Shown piece by piece: positions 51,057 to 61,600 of a stretch of DNA of 64,000 bases (position 1 is its first letter; every line of letters starts with the position of its first letter). The stretch spans positions 38,400 through 102,399 of the forward strand of contig JAFUBM010000004.1 in NCBI GenBank assembly GCA_017460225.1, in the 5' to 3' direction. A model generated the notes under the pieces. That model was not told the origin of the DNA. It did not search any database and saw only the letters and a program-made list of their open reading frames with translations. The translations under genes and the position numbers were made by a program. Source of the DNA: Candidatus Saccharimonadota bacterium (GTDB lineage: Bacteria > Patescibacteriota > Saccharimonadia > Saccharimonadales > Saccharimonadaceae).

Positions 51057-52085
51057 TTATTCCATCTCTAGATAGGCTAGAGTTGCTTCTTCTATCATAT
51101 CTCCCAGGGTGATGATTCGCTCCGTGGAAGCTAGCCCCCTAGTCATTACCGCTATCGCAAAGTGTCGGTTATACTCCGGGTATTCTAGAATCGCCACATC
51201 GTTATAAGACACCCAGTATGCTCCGTTGTGCCGCCAGCCCACTTTATTGTAGACGTTTGTTCCGCGGGTAAAGCCCTTAGGCAATCCTCCGCGCCAGTCA
51301 CAGCTTCCGCCACACAGTCCCGCCGGGTCGGAGATGGGCTGGTTTAGCATCGAGTCGGCGATTTTCTTCCAGGTCTCCTGCGACAAATCTTTGTGCGCAT
51401 AATAAATCTGCATCATCCTCGCCATATCGCTTGGCGTGGAGGTCAAGCCCGCCGCGCTGGAGTTCTCTAGCCCGTAATTGTTCTGGATGATATATTCTAG
51501 ATTATCACGCCCAATTTTGCCCCACAGCGTCTCCGCGCAGCCCGAATGTGACTCGCGGATTGCTCGGTCTAGACATTCTTCCGTGTTATATCCGCCGTAG
51601 GCAGCTTCCGTCGCGCTCCAGTCTCCTGTCTCTACTCTCCTCCAGCCTTCATAGACCACAAAGAGCTTATAATCACTTTCCGTGGCAAACGTTTCGTTGG
51701 CGTTTGCGCTCCCCACTACTCTTTCGTAATCCAGGTCAACAATCTGCACCCCGGCCTCTCCGCCGCTCAGCGTTGCCATCCAGGTATCTATCACGGGTTG
51801 CAAATCCAAGCTATAAGCGGGCTCCGCCGGCACGGCATCCTCAACCTCGTCTAGATTGTCTGTGTTAATTACGCTAGGATTGTTAATTTCTTGATTCTCC
51901 GGCGCTACATTCGTCAGCTTAAACATCGCGTAGGTCGCCCCTGCCACAAGCAGGACTACTACTACGTCCAAAAAAGTCTGGAACGCCTTGTTCTTTTTCT
52001 TCTGCTTCGCGCGTTGTTTTGGTGTCCGGAACCGCGCCGCATTCGGGCCGGTTTTCGGGACGTAGATTAGTGGATCGTTTGCCAT
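51057..52085 (-). CDS. Membrane-anchored class A beta-lactamase-like serine hydrolase
   Basis: 342 residues: a basic N-terminus, one membrane segment (about 40-57), then a serine hydrolase domain. The SxxK motif is S137-D-Y-K140. A Ser/Asn motif near ENSSAAGLTS and a KVGW in place of KTG suggest a diverged beta-lactamase/DD-peptidase fold. Such proteins may cut beta-lactams or peptidoglycan peptides, or have lost both functions. The start overlaps the CapA-like stop by one base, so the two are co-translated. Confidence 0.75.
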   Translation of the reverse strand: MANDPLIYVPKTGPNAARFRTPKQRAKQKKKNKAFQTFLDVVVVLLVAGATYAMFKLTNVAPENQEINNPSVINTDNLDEVEDAVPAEPAYSLDLQPVIDTWMATLSGGEAGVQIVDLDYERVVGSANANETFATESDYKLFVVYEGWRRVETGDWSATEAAYGGYNTEECLDRAIRESHSGCAETLWGKIGRDNLEYIIQNNYGLENSSAAGLTSTPSDMARMMQIYYAHKDLSQETWKKIADSMLNQPISDPAGLCGGSCDWRGGLPKGFTRGTNVYNKVGWRHNGAYWVSYNDVAILEYPEYNRHFAIAVMTRGLASTERIITLGDMIEEATLAYLEME

Positions 52086-53548
52086 TAGATGTCCCTCGCT
52101 TCGTTTAGTCGATTGATAAACCGCGCCAGCTCTTCTGCGTTCATCAGCCGCGTTTGGTAGGTATTATCATATACCGTCCCAAACTTGCGCGTTTGCAGTA
52201 GCTTTCCGTTCCAGATATAGTGGACCAGCCCGAGGCTCCGAGTTGTCCCTGGCCACCAGCTCTGGTCAAAGAACAGGTTGCCCAGTCCATAGTAGATTTC
52301 TCCGTTGCCATACTTTTCGTAGGTCTGCGTTTGGTGCGCCGCCGTCCCAATCACCACATCCGCGCCGTTATCAATCAAGCTTCGGAAGACTCCCACTTGG
52401 TCTCCCGCGCTAGAATAAGCATAGTCGCAAGTTGTGTCTTCGTAAGAGCTAGCATACTCGTTGCACTCGTAATATTGCATATCTACGATTACCACGTCTC
52501 CGCGTGCTTTGGCCGCGGCGATATCCTCCGCCGCCTGGGCGGGGTAGTATTGGTTCGCACCCGGACTGTCGTCGAGCGTCGCCCCGCCGGTGGATTGATT
52601 ATATGCCAGCATGGTCACGCCGGCGGCCTTGTCCGTAATCCTGAGCGGCTCGGCAGCTTCTGTCGCTGTCCGTCCGCCACCCACGGTTTTGATACCTAGC
52701 TCATCGTATTTGTCGAGTGTGTCCAGCGCGGCTTGATCGCCACAATCTTGATTATGATTCCCGGTCAGCTCCACGATGTCTAGCCCAATCGCCGTCAGCG
52801 TATCTACAAACCGCCAGTCCGAGCAGATGTTCGCGCTTGTCGCATAGTCCGTAAAGCTCGACTCGTTGCTCGTATGCGTCAGGTCAAAACTAGACAAGAA
52901 CTCGCCGATATTCTCTGTAAAATACGTTCCCGTCCCCACGGCGTTCATCCGTGTGTTTATCCCCCGAGACAGTGCCGTTACTCCCGTCTGCGCCAAGCTT
53001 AGCGTCGTATCTTTTGTTGGGAACTCGTCCAGCGTCGGCAAAATCAGATTCCTTGCCAGCGCCAAATCTTCCTCCGTCTCGCCGTCGATGCGCAGATACT
53101 TAAAGATTGCACCCGAGTCAAACGTCTCCAGGAAGTAGTGTTCGCCCACCGCGAGCAGCTTCATCCCGGAGTCGAGGTCTTTGATAGAAACTACGCTCGA
53201 GTCCCCGGCCTCATAACGGCTCTGAAACTCCTCCGCCGTCAAGCTAGTCTCCGTACTATAAAACTCGGCCGTCGGGACAAAGATATCTGCTAGATAGGAG
53301 TTTTCCGCCGCAAGTGTCTCGTCTAACATTTCTGTATAATAGAAGACCAGGTCTTTGTCTAGCTCTATCTCTTCCGGCTCAAACAGCGCGGCAATTTTCT
53401 CTGCCTCCGAGTCCGGAAAACTCTCTGAGAACCGGACCACCCCCGGGACTTTGAATATCCCCGTCTTCGTCACAAACTGCACCCCAAAAAACCCTAACCC
53501 CCCAGCCAACAAGAAACAAAGAAATCCGACGGCGATTTTCTTTTTCAT
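52085..53548 (-). CDS. CapA-like (PGA_cap) metallophosphatase-fold protein
   Basis: 487 residues with an N-terminal membrane segment (about 5-25), a linker (about 30-190) and a CapA/PGA_cap domain. Marks: IVELTGNHNQDCG, DVVIVDMQYYECNEY, DVVIGTAAHQTQ and YYGLGNLFFDQ, the His and Asp metal sites of calcineurin-like folds. CapA relatives take part in poly-gamma-glutamate capsule making, but many are of unknown role; no capBC genes are in this window. Leads the minus-strand pair with the serine hydrolase. Confidence 0.82.
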   Translation of the reverse strand: MKKKIAVGFLCFLLAGGLGFFGVQFVTKTGIFKVPGVVRFSESFPDSEAEKIAALFEPEEIELDKDLVFYYTEMLDETLAAENSYLADIFVPTAEFYSTETSLTAEEFQSRYEAGDSSVVSIKDLDSGMKLLAVGEHYFLETFDSGAIFKYLRIDGETEEDLALARNLILPTLDEFPTKDTTLSLAQTGVTALSRGINTRMNAVGTGTYFTENIGEFLSSFDLTHTSNESSFTDYATSANICSDWRFVDTLTAIGLDIVELTGNHNQDCGDQAALDTLDKYDELGIKTVGGGRTATEAAEPLRITDKAAGVTMLAYNQSTGGATLDDSPGANQYYPAQAAEDIAAAKARGDVVIVDMQYYECNEYASSYEDTTCDYAYSSAGDQVGVFRSLIDNGADVVIGTAAHQTQTYEKYGNGEIYYGLGNLFFDQSWWPGTTRSLGLVHYIWNGKLLQTRKFGTVYDNTYQTRLMNAEELARFINRLNEARDI

Positions 53549-53554
53549 AGTCTT

Positions 53555-53563
53555 ATAGTAGCA
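53555..53563 (-). promoter_or_regulatory. Extended -10 promoter of the CapA-like operon, leaderless
   Basis: Minus strand TGCTACTAT followed by AAGACT and ATG (53548), so +1 is the start codon. Confidence 0.6.
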
Positions 53564-53609
53564 TTTTTAAGTCCAAAAAACAAACCTAGATTTTTTCGCG
53601 CGATATATA

Positions 53610-53615
53610 TATAAT
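53610..53615 (+). promoter_or_regulatory. -10 box of the GH97 gene, leaderless
   Basis: TATAAT in a (TA)-rich tract, six bases before ATG 53622; +1 matches the start codon. Confidence 0.6.
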
Positions 53616-53621
53616 ATACTT

Positions 53622-55601
53622 ATGTTTAAGTGGCTCGAGCGTTTATTCAATCGGCCTACGGTTGACGCAGAGAAGAAGATTTTTTCTCCGGATGGGCGCG
53701 TCCGCCTCTTTTTGACTCTCCGCGCGGGCCATCTTTCCTATACCGTGTCCAAAGACGGTCGTGAGTTAGTCAAAAAATCCAGCCTCGGCATCGCCATCAG
53801 CAGTATGCAGCCGCTCTCGGATCATCTCTCCGTCGTCCGTTCCGTTGAGCGCGAGGTCAACGAGCCTTGGGAGACCGTCTGGGGAGAAGACCGTCTCGTC
53901 GCTAATCATTACCGCGAGCTCACCGTCTATCTCGCTGAGACCGTCGGCCTTAAACGCCTCTTTACTATGCGCTTTCGCGTCTTCGACGACGGCGTAGCTT
54001 TTCGCTACGAGCTCCCGCCCCAGCCGTCTTTCTCCCGTCTAGAGATTACAGACGAGCTAACCGAGTTCAACGTCGATGTCAACGCCGTAGCCTGGAAGAT
54101 TCCCGCCTACCAGCCGGACCGGTATGAGTATAATTACGAGAAGACTCCCATCTACGAGCTCACCGAGTCCGTCCATACCCCGCTCACTATCCGCCTCCCT
54201 AATAAATACTACCTCTCCATCCACGAAGCCGCCCTCTATGATTACGGCGAGATGACTCTTAAGCTCGACGAATGGAAAGCCTTAAGGAGCGACATCACCC
54301 CGCTCTCCGATGGTGTCCGCGCTCGCGTGGAGCTCCCTTGGCAGACGCCTTGGCGCGTCATTATGGTTGCCGACCGCGCGGTCGACCTCGTTAAAAACCG
54401 CATCACCCTGAATCTCAACGACCCTCCGCGGGAAGATTTCTCCTGGGTCAAGCCTCTAAAGTTCCTTGGGATTTGGTGGGCGATGTTTGTTGGTGAGTGG
54501 ACCTGGGCCGCCGGCGAGCGTCACGGCGCCACTACCGAGCACGCCTTTGAGTATATCGACGCCTGCCGCCGCCTTGGTGTCCCTGGTCTTCTGATGGAAG
54601 GCTGGAACAACGGTTGGGATGGCGACTGGCTCAAAAACGGCAAATACACGCTCTTTACTCAGCCTATGCCAGACTGTGATATGTCCAAGGTTGCCACTTA
54701 CGCCGCCCAAAACGGCGTTGAGCTCGTTGGTCACCATGAAACCGTCGGCTTTGTCGACAACTACGAGTCCCAGCTTGAGACAGCATATAATTACTACGCC
54801 TCTCTCGGCATCAAATACATCAAGCCCGGCTACGCCGGCTCTATGATGATGATTCAGGGTTCGCGTGAGTTCCATCATTCTCAGCTCGGCGTCCGCCACT
54901 ACCAAAAGGCGCTGGAGCTCGCGGCCAAGTATCACATCTGTCTCGACGTCCACGAGCCCATCAAAGGCACCGGTATAGAACGCACTTTCCCCAATCTCCT
55001 CACGCGTGAAGGCGCTCGTGGCCAAGAATACGAAGGCGGCGCCCTCTCCCCGTCCCATGCTTGCATCCTCCCGTTTACGCGTCTCCTCGCCGGCGGGATG
55101 GACTACACCCCGGGAATCTTTGATCTTACCAACGGCACCAAACGGATTTCTTCCACTCTTGCACGCCAGCTCGCCCTCTTCGTTACAATCCCGTCCGGGA
55201 TGTTGATGGCGGCAGACCGCCCGCGTTTTTATGAAAAAGTCCGCCCAGACGCCTTTAAGTTTATCCATGACGTTCCAGTCAACTGGGAAAAGACCGTTCC
55301 TCTCCTCGGCAGTATCGGCGAGTATTATGTCGTCGCTCGCCAAGGTCGCGGCACTGACGAATGGTTTGTAGGCGGCGTTACGGACGAGACCTCGCACAAG
55401 ATTCGCCTCGAGCTAAAAAACTTCCTCCCAGACGGAGAGTTTGTCGCCGAGATTTATCGCGACTCCGAGCTATCCCATTATCGCGACAATCCACTCGATA
55501 TCATCATCGAACAAAAAGTCCTGACCAAGGGCGACGTGCTCGACCTTTGGCTGGCGCCTGGTGGCGGCTTTGCCGTGCGGTTTAGTCGCAAAAAACTCTA
55601 G
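53622..55601 (+). CDS. Glycoside hydrolase family 97-like alpha-glycosidase
   Basis: 659 residues with the GH97 plan: N-terminal beta-sandwich (about 10-270), catalytic TIM barrel (about 275-555, with MEGWNNGWDGDW, VGHHETVGFVDNYE, KPGYAGSMM and LDVHEPIKGTGIERTFPN) and a C-terminal beta domain. Characterised GH97 enzymes are alpha-glucosidases or alpha-galactosidases, mostly from Bacteroidota. Unlike those, no signal peptide is visible, so it appears cytoplasmic. It may have been gained by transfer; the substrate is not shown. A leaderless start is predicted. Confidence 0.85.
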   Translation: MFKWLERLFNRPTVDAEKKIFSPDGRVRLFLTLRAGHLSYTVSKDGRELVKKSSLGIAISSMQPLSDHLSVVRSVEREVNEPWETVWGEDRLVANHYRELTVYLAETVGLKRLFTMRFRVFDDGVAFRYELPPQPSFSRLEITDELTEFNVDVNAVAWKIPAYQPDRYEYNYEKTPIYELTESVHTPLTIRLPNKYYLSIHEAALYDYGEMTLKLDEWKALRSDITPLSDGVRARVELPWQTPWRVIMVADRAVDLVKNRITLNLNDPPREDFSWVKPLKFLGIWWAMFVGEWTWAAGERHGATTEHAFEYIDACRRLGVPGLLMEGWNNGWDGDWLKNGKYTLFTQPMPDCDMSKVATYAAQNGVELVGHHETVGFVDNYESQLETAYNYYASLGIKYIKPGYAGSMMMIQGSREFHHSQLGVRHYQKALELAAKYHICLDVHEPIKGTGIERTFPNLLTREGARGQEYEGGALSPSHACILPFTRLLAGGMDYTPGIFDLTNGTKRISSTLARQLALFVTIPSGMLMAADRPRFYEKVRPDAFKFIHDVPVNWEKTVPLLGSIGEYYVVARQGRGTDEWFVGGVTDETSHKIRLELKNFLPDGEFVAEIYRDSELSHYRDNPLDIIIEQKVLTKGDVLDLWLAPGGGFAVRFSRKKL

Positions 55602-55637
55602 CATTTTTCCCGCATTTTTGTTATGATAAAAATGTAA

Positions 55638-58600
55638 ATGGTGGAGTTAAAACAAAAGTTCCGTAAGTCGGCGAGATTTCTCCTCTCCGGCGATACGCTC
55701 GTAGAAGTGATGTTTGCCGTCGGCATTTTCGGTATGGTTGCCGTCGGTGCCATTTCTTTGATGAACCGTGGCCTGAAGACTGCCCAGACTACCTTAGAGA
55801 CCACTATGGCCATGAACGAGCTTAACACTCAAGCGGAGGCCCTCCGGTTTATTCACGATGCTTATATCTCAGAAGAAAATTTGCCTAATAAAGACTACTC
55901 TCGCGTCTGGCAGGAAATCGCCGAGAGCGCCTATGCCTACACCGATCTAGACGATGATTTTTATGATGCCTACAACGGCTCCGAGACTTCCTGCGAGGAG
56001 CTTTATAATTCTCTCCCATCCCGCGCCTTTATCGTCAACCCACGGCGGCTTTCCTCCTCCGACGTCTCAGAAATCGTTGCTTCTGAGGGCGGCGAGGGTG
56101 ACGACAATCGCCATCTCTCCTCTCTTATCTTGAAGCGCCAGACCAACGCTAGCGAAGGTGCCGCGCTCAAGCTCGATACCACAGCTACTTACCCTCGCTT
56201 GATTTACGATCTCTCTCCCGAGTCTCTTTCTGACTACGATTCGCTCGATGCTTCTTCTCTCTACTCCGCAGAAGGCATTTGGGTCGTTGCCGTCGCCGAA
56301 GCCCCCGAGACTCTAACCCGGACGTATACTCCGGAGTATTTTGACTTTTACATTCGCACTTGCTGGGAGAATCTCTCCAACGGCACCGCCAACACCATCT
56401 CCACCATCATCCGCCTTTCCAACACCCTCGAAGTCACGATCCAGGGCAGCGGGGAAGAAGAAATTGGCGGTGACGACGGAGAAGCAACCTGCGACTCTCT
56501 CGGTCTCGCCACTATGCAAAACTGGCAGTATAACAGCGAGTCTACCAGCCTCCCGGTCTCTCTCTGCGACTCTCGCGACAACTCCGTCTATGATGTCGAC
56601 CTTCTCGCCGATGGCAACATCTGGATGGCAGAAAACTTAAGCCTCGATTTCTCTAATCTTACAGAAAATATCTCCGCCACCAACACCAACAACCCATCCT
56701 CCGCCTTCGTCAGCGAGTCCGCCGCGCATCCAGAGTCCCTTAGCTCTTGGTGTAGCGACTACAACAGTTCATGCACCGACCAAATCATCTATAATACCCA
56801 GAATCTAGCCGACGGTTTGACAAGCTACGGCGTCTATTATAACTGGTACACCGCCACCGCTGGCCAGGGGACTTGGGGTGTCACCAACGCTTCCGGAGAC
56901 CTTTGTCCGGCCGGCTGGCGCTTGCCTAACGGCGGAGACGATTTAGAGAGCGACAATGATTTTAAGACGCTCAACGACGCTCTGGGTGGCATCACTAATA
57001 ACGACGCACATCTTCTCGCTAGCCCCAACAATTTCCTCCGCTCGGGCAAATATATGGCTAGTAGTATCGACGGTCGTGACGAGACCGGTTGGTATTGGTC
57101 CGCTCGAGGCTACGGAGAAAACTTTGCCTACTCCCTGATATTCAACAATACTCGCGTCCGCCCAATGACGTCTTATGACGACGTCTATCATAGTAACGGT
57201 CTTGCCGTCCGTTGTATCTACGCCGGCACGCTAGACGATGGCTCTTGTCCCGCCGACACCATCTGCTATGACGAAAACGGTGCTTCTGGTGAGCAACCAG
57301 ACCAGTCCGTCTCGTCCAACTCCGACGTTGTCCTCTCTGCTGCCAATATCACCCGCTCCGGCTATGGCTTTGCCGGCTGGAACACTGAGGCCGACGGTAC
57401 CGGCACTTCCTACGGGCCAAACCAAACCATCGCCGTTGGCGACCTCTCCGCAGAGGGTTTAACCCTCTATGCTAACTGGGTCCCGGCGGACCTGAGCGGC
57501 ACGCTCCAGTCTTTCTCGACCGACCGCTGTTCCGCGCTTCCGCGCGGCGTTCCTGCTGCCTTCCGCGATACGCGCGATAGTAACACCTACGCCGTCGCCC
57601 GTCTAGAAGATGGTCGTTGTTGGATGATTGAGAATCTCCGGACCAACCCCAGCCGCTCCACCCTCACCGCCACCAACACCAACGATCCTACTTCCAACTT
57701 CCTCTCCCAAGCCTCCACTCTCGGCACGCTCTGCGCCGAGAACAGTGCCGAGTGTCTCGGACAGTCTCTCTATACTCGTCTCAACGTCGCCCTGGGTAAC
57801 GGCTTTTATTACAATTACTACACCGCCACCGCCGGCAACGGCACCGCCGATTTTGCTGGCACCGTGGGCGGAGATCTCTGCCCCTCCGGCTGGCATCTCC
57901 CAACCAGCGGTTATACGGGCGAGTTTGGGATTTTGACTTCCGCCCTTGGTATTCCTCAAGCCCCGCTCGACAGCACCACCACTCCTACCGCCGCTTCCGC
58001 CTCCCTTGCCCTCACCGCTTTCCCGAACAACTTCACCCTCTCCGGCTTCCGCCTCACCGCCGGGACGATTTCCGGCTTCCGCTCCATCGGCTATCTCTGG
58101 AGCAGCAACGGTTTCTACTCTTCCTCCGCTGGTGCCAACTATCGCAACTTCTTGAGCCTCGGCTCGTCCCTCAAGGTTAACTACGGTACTCCTGGCTACT
58201 ATGGCTTCCCGGCCCGCTGTATCTTTGGCGACTCTACCCAGGCCGATACTCCAGAAAGCCCCAAGCCCTACCTAATTATCTTTAATCCCAACGGCGGCAC
58301 TCCAACGTCTAACACCGTCCGGATTATGTATCGTGACGTCACCGCCAATCTCCCGGGCAACCCCTTCTCTCGCTCAGGCTACAACTTTACCGGCTGGAAC
58401 ACCGCTGCCGACGGTTCTGGAGATGCCTACTCCGACCGTCAGGCCGTGTCTAACCTTGCCGAAGCAGACGACTCTATTACGCTCTATGCCCAGTGGGAGT
58501 CCGACGGCTCCACTCCTCCTGGTCCTACCCCTGAGGACCCCCAGTCCTGCGCCGACCTTGGCATCCCCACCATGCAAAACTGGGTCAATACAAGCCTCGT

Positions 58601-61600
58601 CGATACTGGCGACACCACTACGCTTTGCGATGCTCGCGACCTTTCCGCTTACCCCGTCACTAAACTTGCCGACGGCAATATTTGGATGGCAAAAAATATG
58701 CGGCTAGACTTCAACAAACTCATAGAAGAAATCTCCGCCTCCAACACCGACAACCCAGCATCAGGATTTACCTCGAACTCTGTAGAAAACCGCGAATCCG
58801 CATATATGAACGCCGCCTGGTGGGGTTCCGGATCGCAAAGATGTAGCGGCTCACCAAGATACAACACCACCAATATCGGCGGGACCGATTGCCCATCAGG
58901 CGATTGCGACGAATACGGTATGTATTATAGCGTACGCGCCGCCTTTGCTGGCTCCACGCCAGTTTCTGACAGCAGCCTCTGTCCAGCAGGTTGGCATATT
59001 CCTACCTATCAAGAATTCCAAGCCCTCGATTCCTCGCAATTATCGCTCGGAAATTTCTCCTTAGCCGGCACACTCTACGGAGACGTTATGAATAATATAT
59101 ACAACCAAGGGATTAACGGCCGTGGGAATTCAGGCCAATTTTGGGCCAATTCTACGGATATGGCAGCCAGAGTCAACAAAACGTACAATTCCGATAGTCT
59201 ATATGTCGGAATCGGTGGCGGCAGTTACTATTGCTTCGGAAACGCCATTCGCTGTATCCTTGACGAAGAAAACAACCCTACCGTTCAGCCAGATTCTGGT
59301 AAATACCTCATTCTCTTTATGGCTAACGACGGCTCAGACACTAACAATGTCCAACAAGTTAGTGTTGGAAAAACCGTCAACCTCAATCCTAACACCTTCA
59401 CGCGCGAGGGCTACACCTTCACCGGTTGGAACACCGAGCCAGACGGTTCCGGCTCCAGCTATGCCGACGGCGCCGAGGTGCAAGACCTCGCCGGGAAAGA
59501 CGAAGCCATCGTTCTCTACGCCCAGTGGGGAGCTGCCAATTGTGGCACCGTCCCCATGATGCAAAATTGGACCAACACTCTGAATGCCGTCGGGCAGTCA
59601 ACGACTCTGTGTGACATCCGCGATGGCCAACGCTACACCGTCGCCAAGCTAGCCGACGGAAATGTCTGGATGACCAGAAACCTCCGCCTCAACCCAGGCT
59701 CAGCCAACATCACAACGGAAAACACCAACAATCCCACTATTGACTTCTTGTCCACAAGAAACACCGCCACCCATTCTTGGCCTTCAAGCGACACTATGAG
59801 GCGAGAGTATGTGGACCAAATTCTATATGACACCAGAAATCTCGGCAATTTCAACACCGACTACGACGGCAATATAATCGATGATTACGGTGTTTACTAC
59901 AATTATTACACCGCCACGGCCGGCAACGGCGGGTTTGACTTCGAGAATGGTAATGTCGCTGGCGACCTTTGCCCCTCCGGCTGGCGCTTACCCACCGGCT
60001 CGAGCGGCGGAGATTTTGAGAACTTAGCTATCGCACTCTTCCCAGAATCCAACGGCCGCCCCGGCAACAATTTCGACTCAGTGCTCCTCGGCGCGCCAAA
60101 CAACTTTATTTATTCCAAAGCACTTAGTGTAGCTGGGAGCGAAAACTACGGCGGAGCGTTCTGGTCTGCCACGGCTAATAAAAGTATTTATACAATGAAT
60201 GCCGCCGTCATGTCATATAACCGAGTGCAAGGCACCGATAACATCAGGGCTGCAACTTTCGTTGTCCGACAAGACGGCGTCACTGTCCGCTGTATTTATC
60301 AAGGCTCCTCCGGTTCCAGCTCCAACTCCGCCCAATACGAAATCATCTTCGCTTCCAACGACGGTAGCACCAATCACGCCGTCCAGTTGGTCAACCGTGA
60401 CGTGGCGACTCCTCTCCGCGCCAACACCTTCACCCGCGACGGCTACACCTTTGCCGGTTGGAACACCGAGCCAGACGGTTCCGGCACTAGCTACGCCAAC
60501 GGCCAGAGCGTTACCAACCTCGCTCCCGCCGACTCCGCCATCGTCCTCTATGCTCAATGGGAAGCCTATGTCCCGCCCAAGTATTATCTAGTTATCTTCC
60601 ATGCCAACGACGGCACGTCCACCCATACCGTCGAGCAGTTCCAGCGCGACCTCGCTGCCAACCTCCCAGAGAACACCTTCACCCGCGAGGGCTACACCTT
60701 CACTGGCTGGAACACCAAGGCTGACGGCTCCGGCACCAGCTATGCCGACAAGGCCGAAATCACCAACCTCGCCCCAGAAGACAAGGCCATCGACCTCTAT
60801 GCTCAGTGGGACGAAATCGAGCCCCTCGCCGGCACTTGTAACCTCTACTCCCCCCCAGCCCCCAAGTCTTGCGCCTCTGGCAACATCTGTTACAACAGCA
60901 ACGGCGCTAACGGCACCATGGCCGACCAACCCAACTACCAAAGCTGGGGCTACAACGGTATGGGCCTGATCTATGGCCAGTCGATTCGCCTCTACGCCAC
61001 CAACTACTCTTGCCCGGGCTACGGTTTCCGTGGCTGGAACACCAAGTCCGATGGCTCCGGCACGTGGTATGGGTCGACTGAACCTATCAAGGCCAAGACT
61101 CTCTCTGGGTTGAACCTCTATGCCATTTGGCTCAAATCGTCCGGCACCATCCAAAACTGGGGCGGTTGTAGCTCCCTCGCCAAAGGCTCTTCCGTCGCCC
61201 TCACCGACTCTCGCGACGATGAGACCTACACTGTTACCAAGCTCCCCGACGGCAAATGCTGGACCACCGAAAACCTTCGTCTCGACCTCTCTAGTGCCGC
61301 CAAGCTCACCACCGCAAACACCCACCTCCAAAACACCAGCTTTGGCAACGCCGCCAAGAACGCTGCCGCCAATCCTTCCAGCGCCAACCGCACCGGTGTC
61401 CAATACTACACTAAATACATCAAGCGAACAGCAGGAGATTACACCGGCCCCAACCGCGAATATACCCCTGCGGCTTATAGCTACGGCGTTTATTACAATC
61501 TCTACACCGCCGTCGCTGGATCCACCACCTACACCACGACTACCCAATGTTCCAACTCCACTAACGGCGGTTACAACTGTACCGTCTCCACCGCCAACGG

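Noticed and set aside
60588..61547. 319-residue antisense ORF inside the giant repeat gene
   Set aside because: Antisense of repetitive FISUMP/InlB codons; low-complexity Gly/Val-rich product with no start signals.
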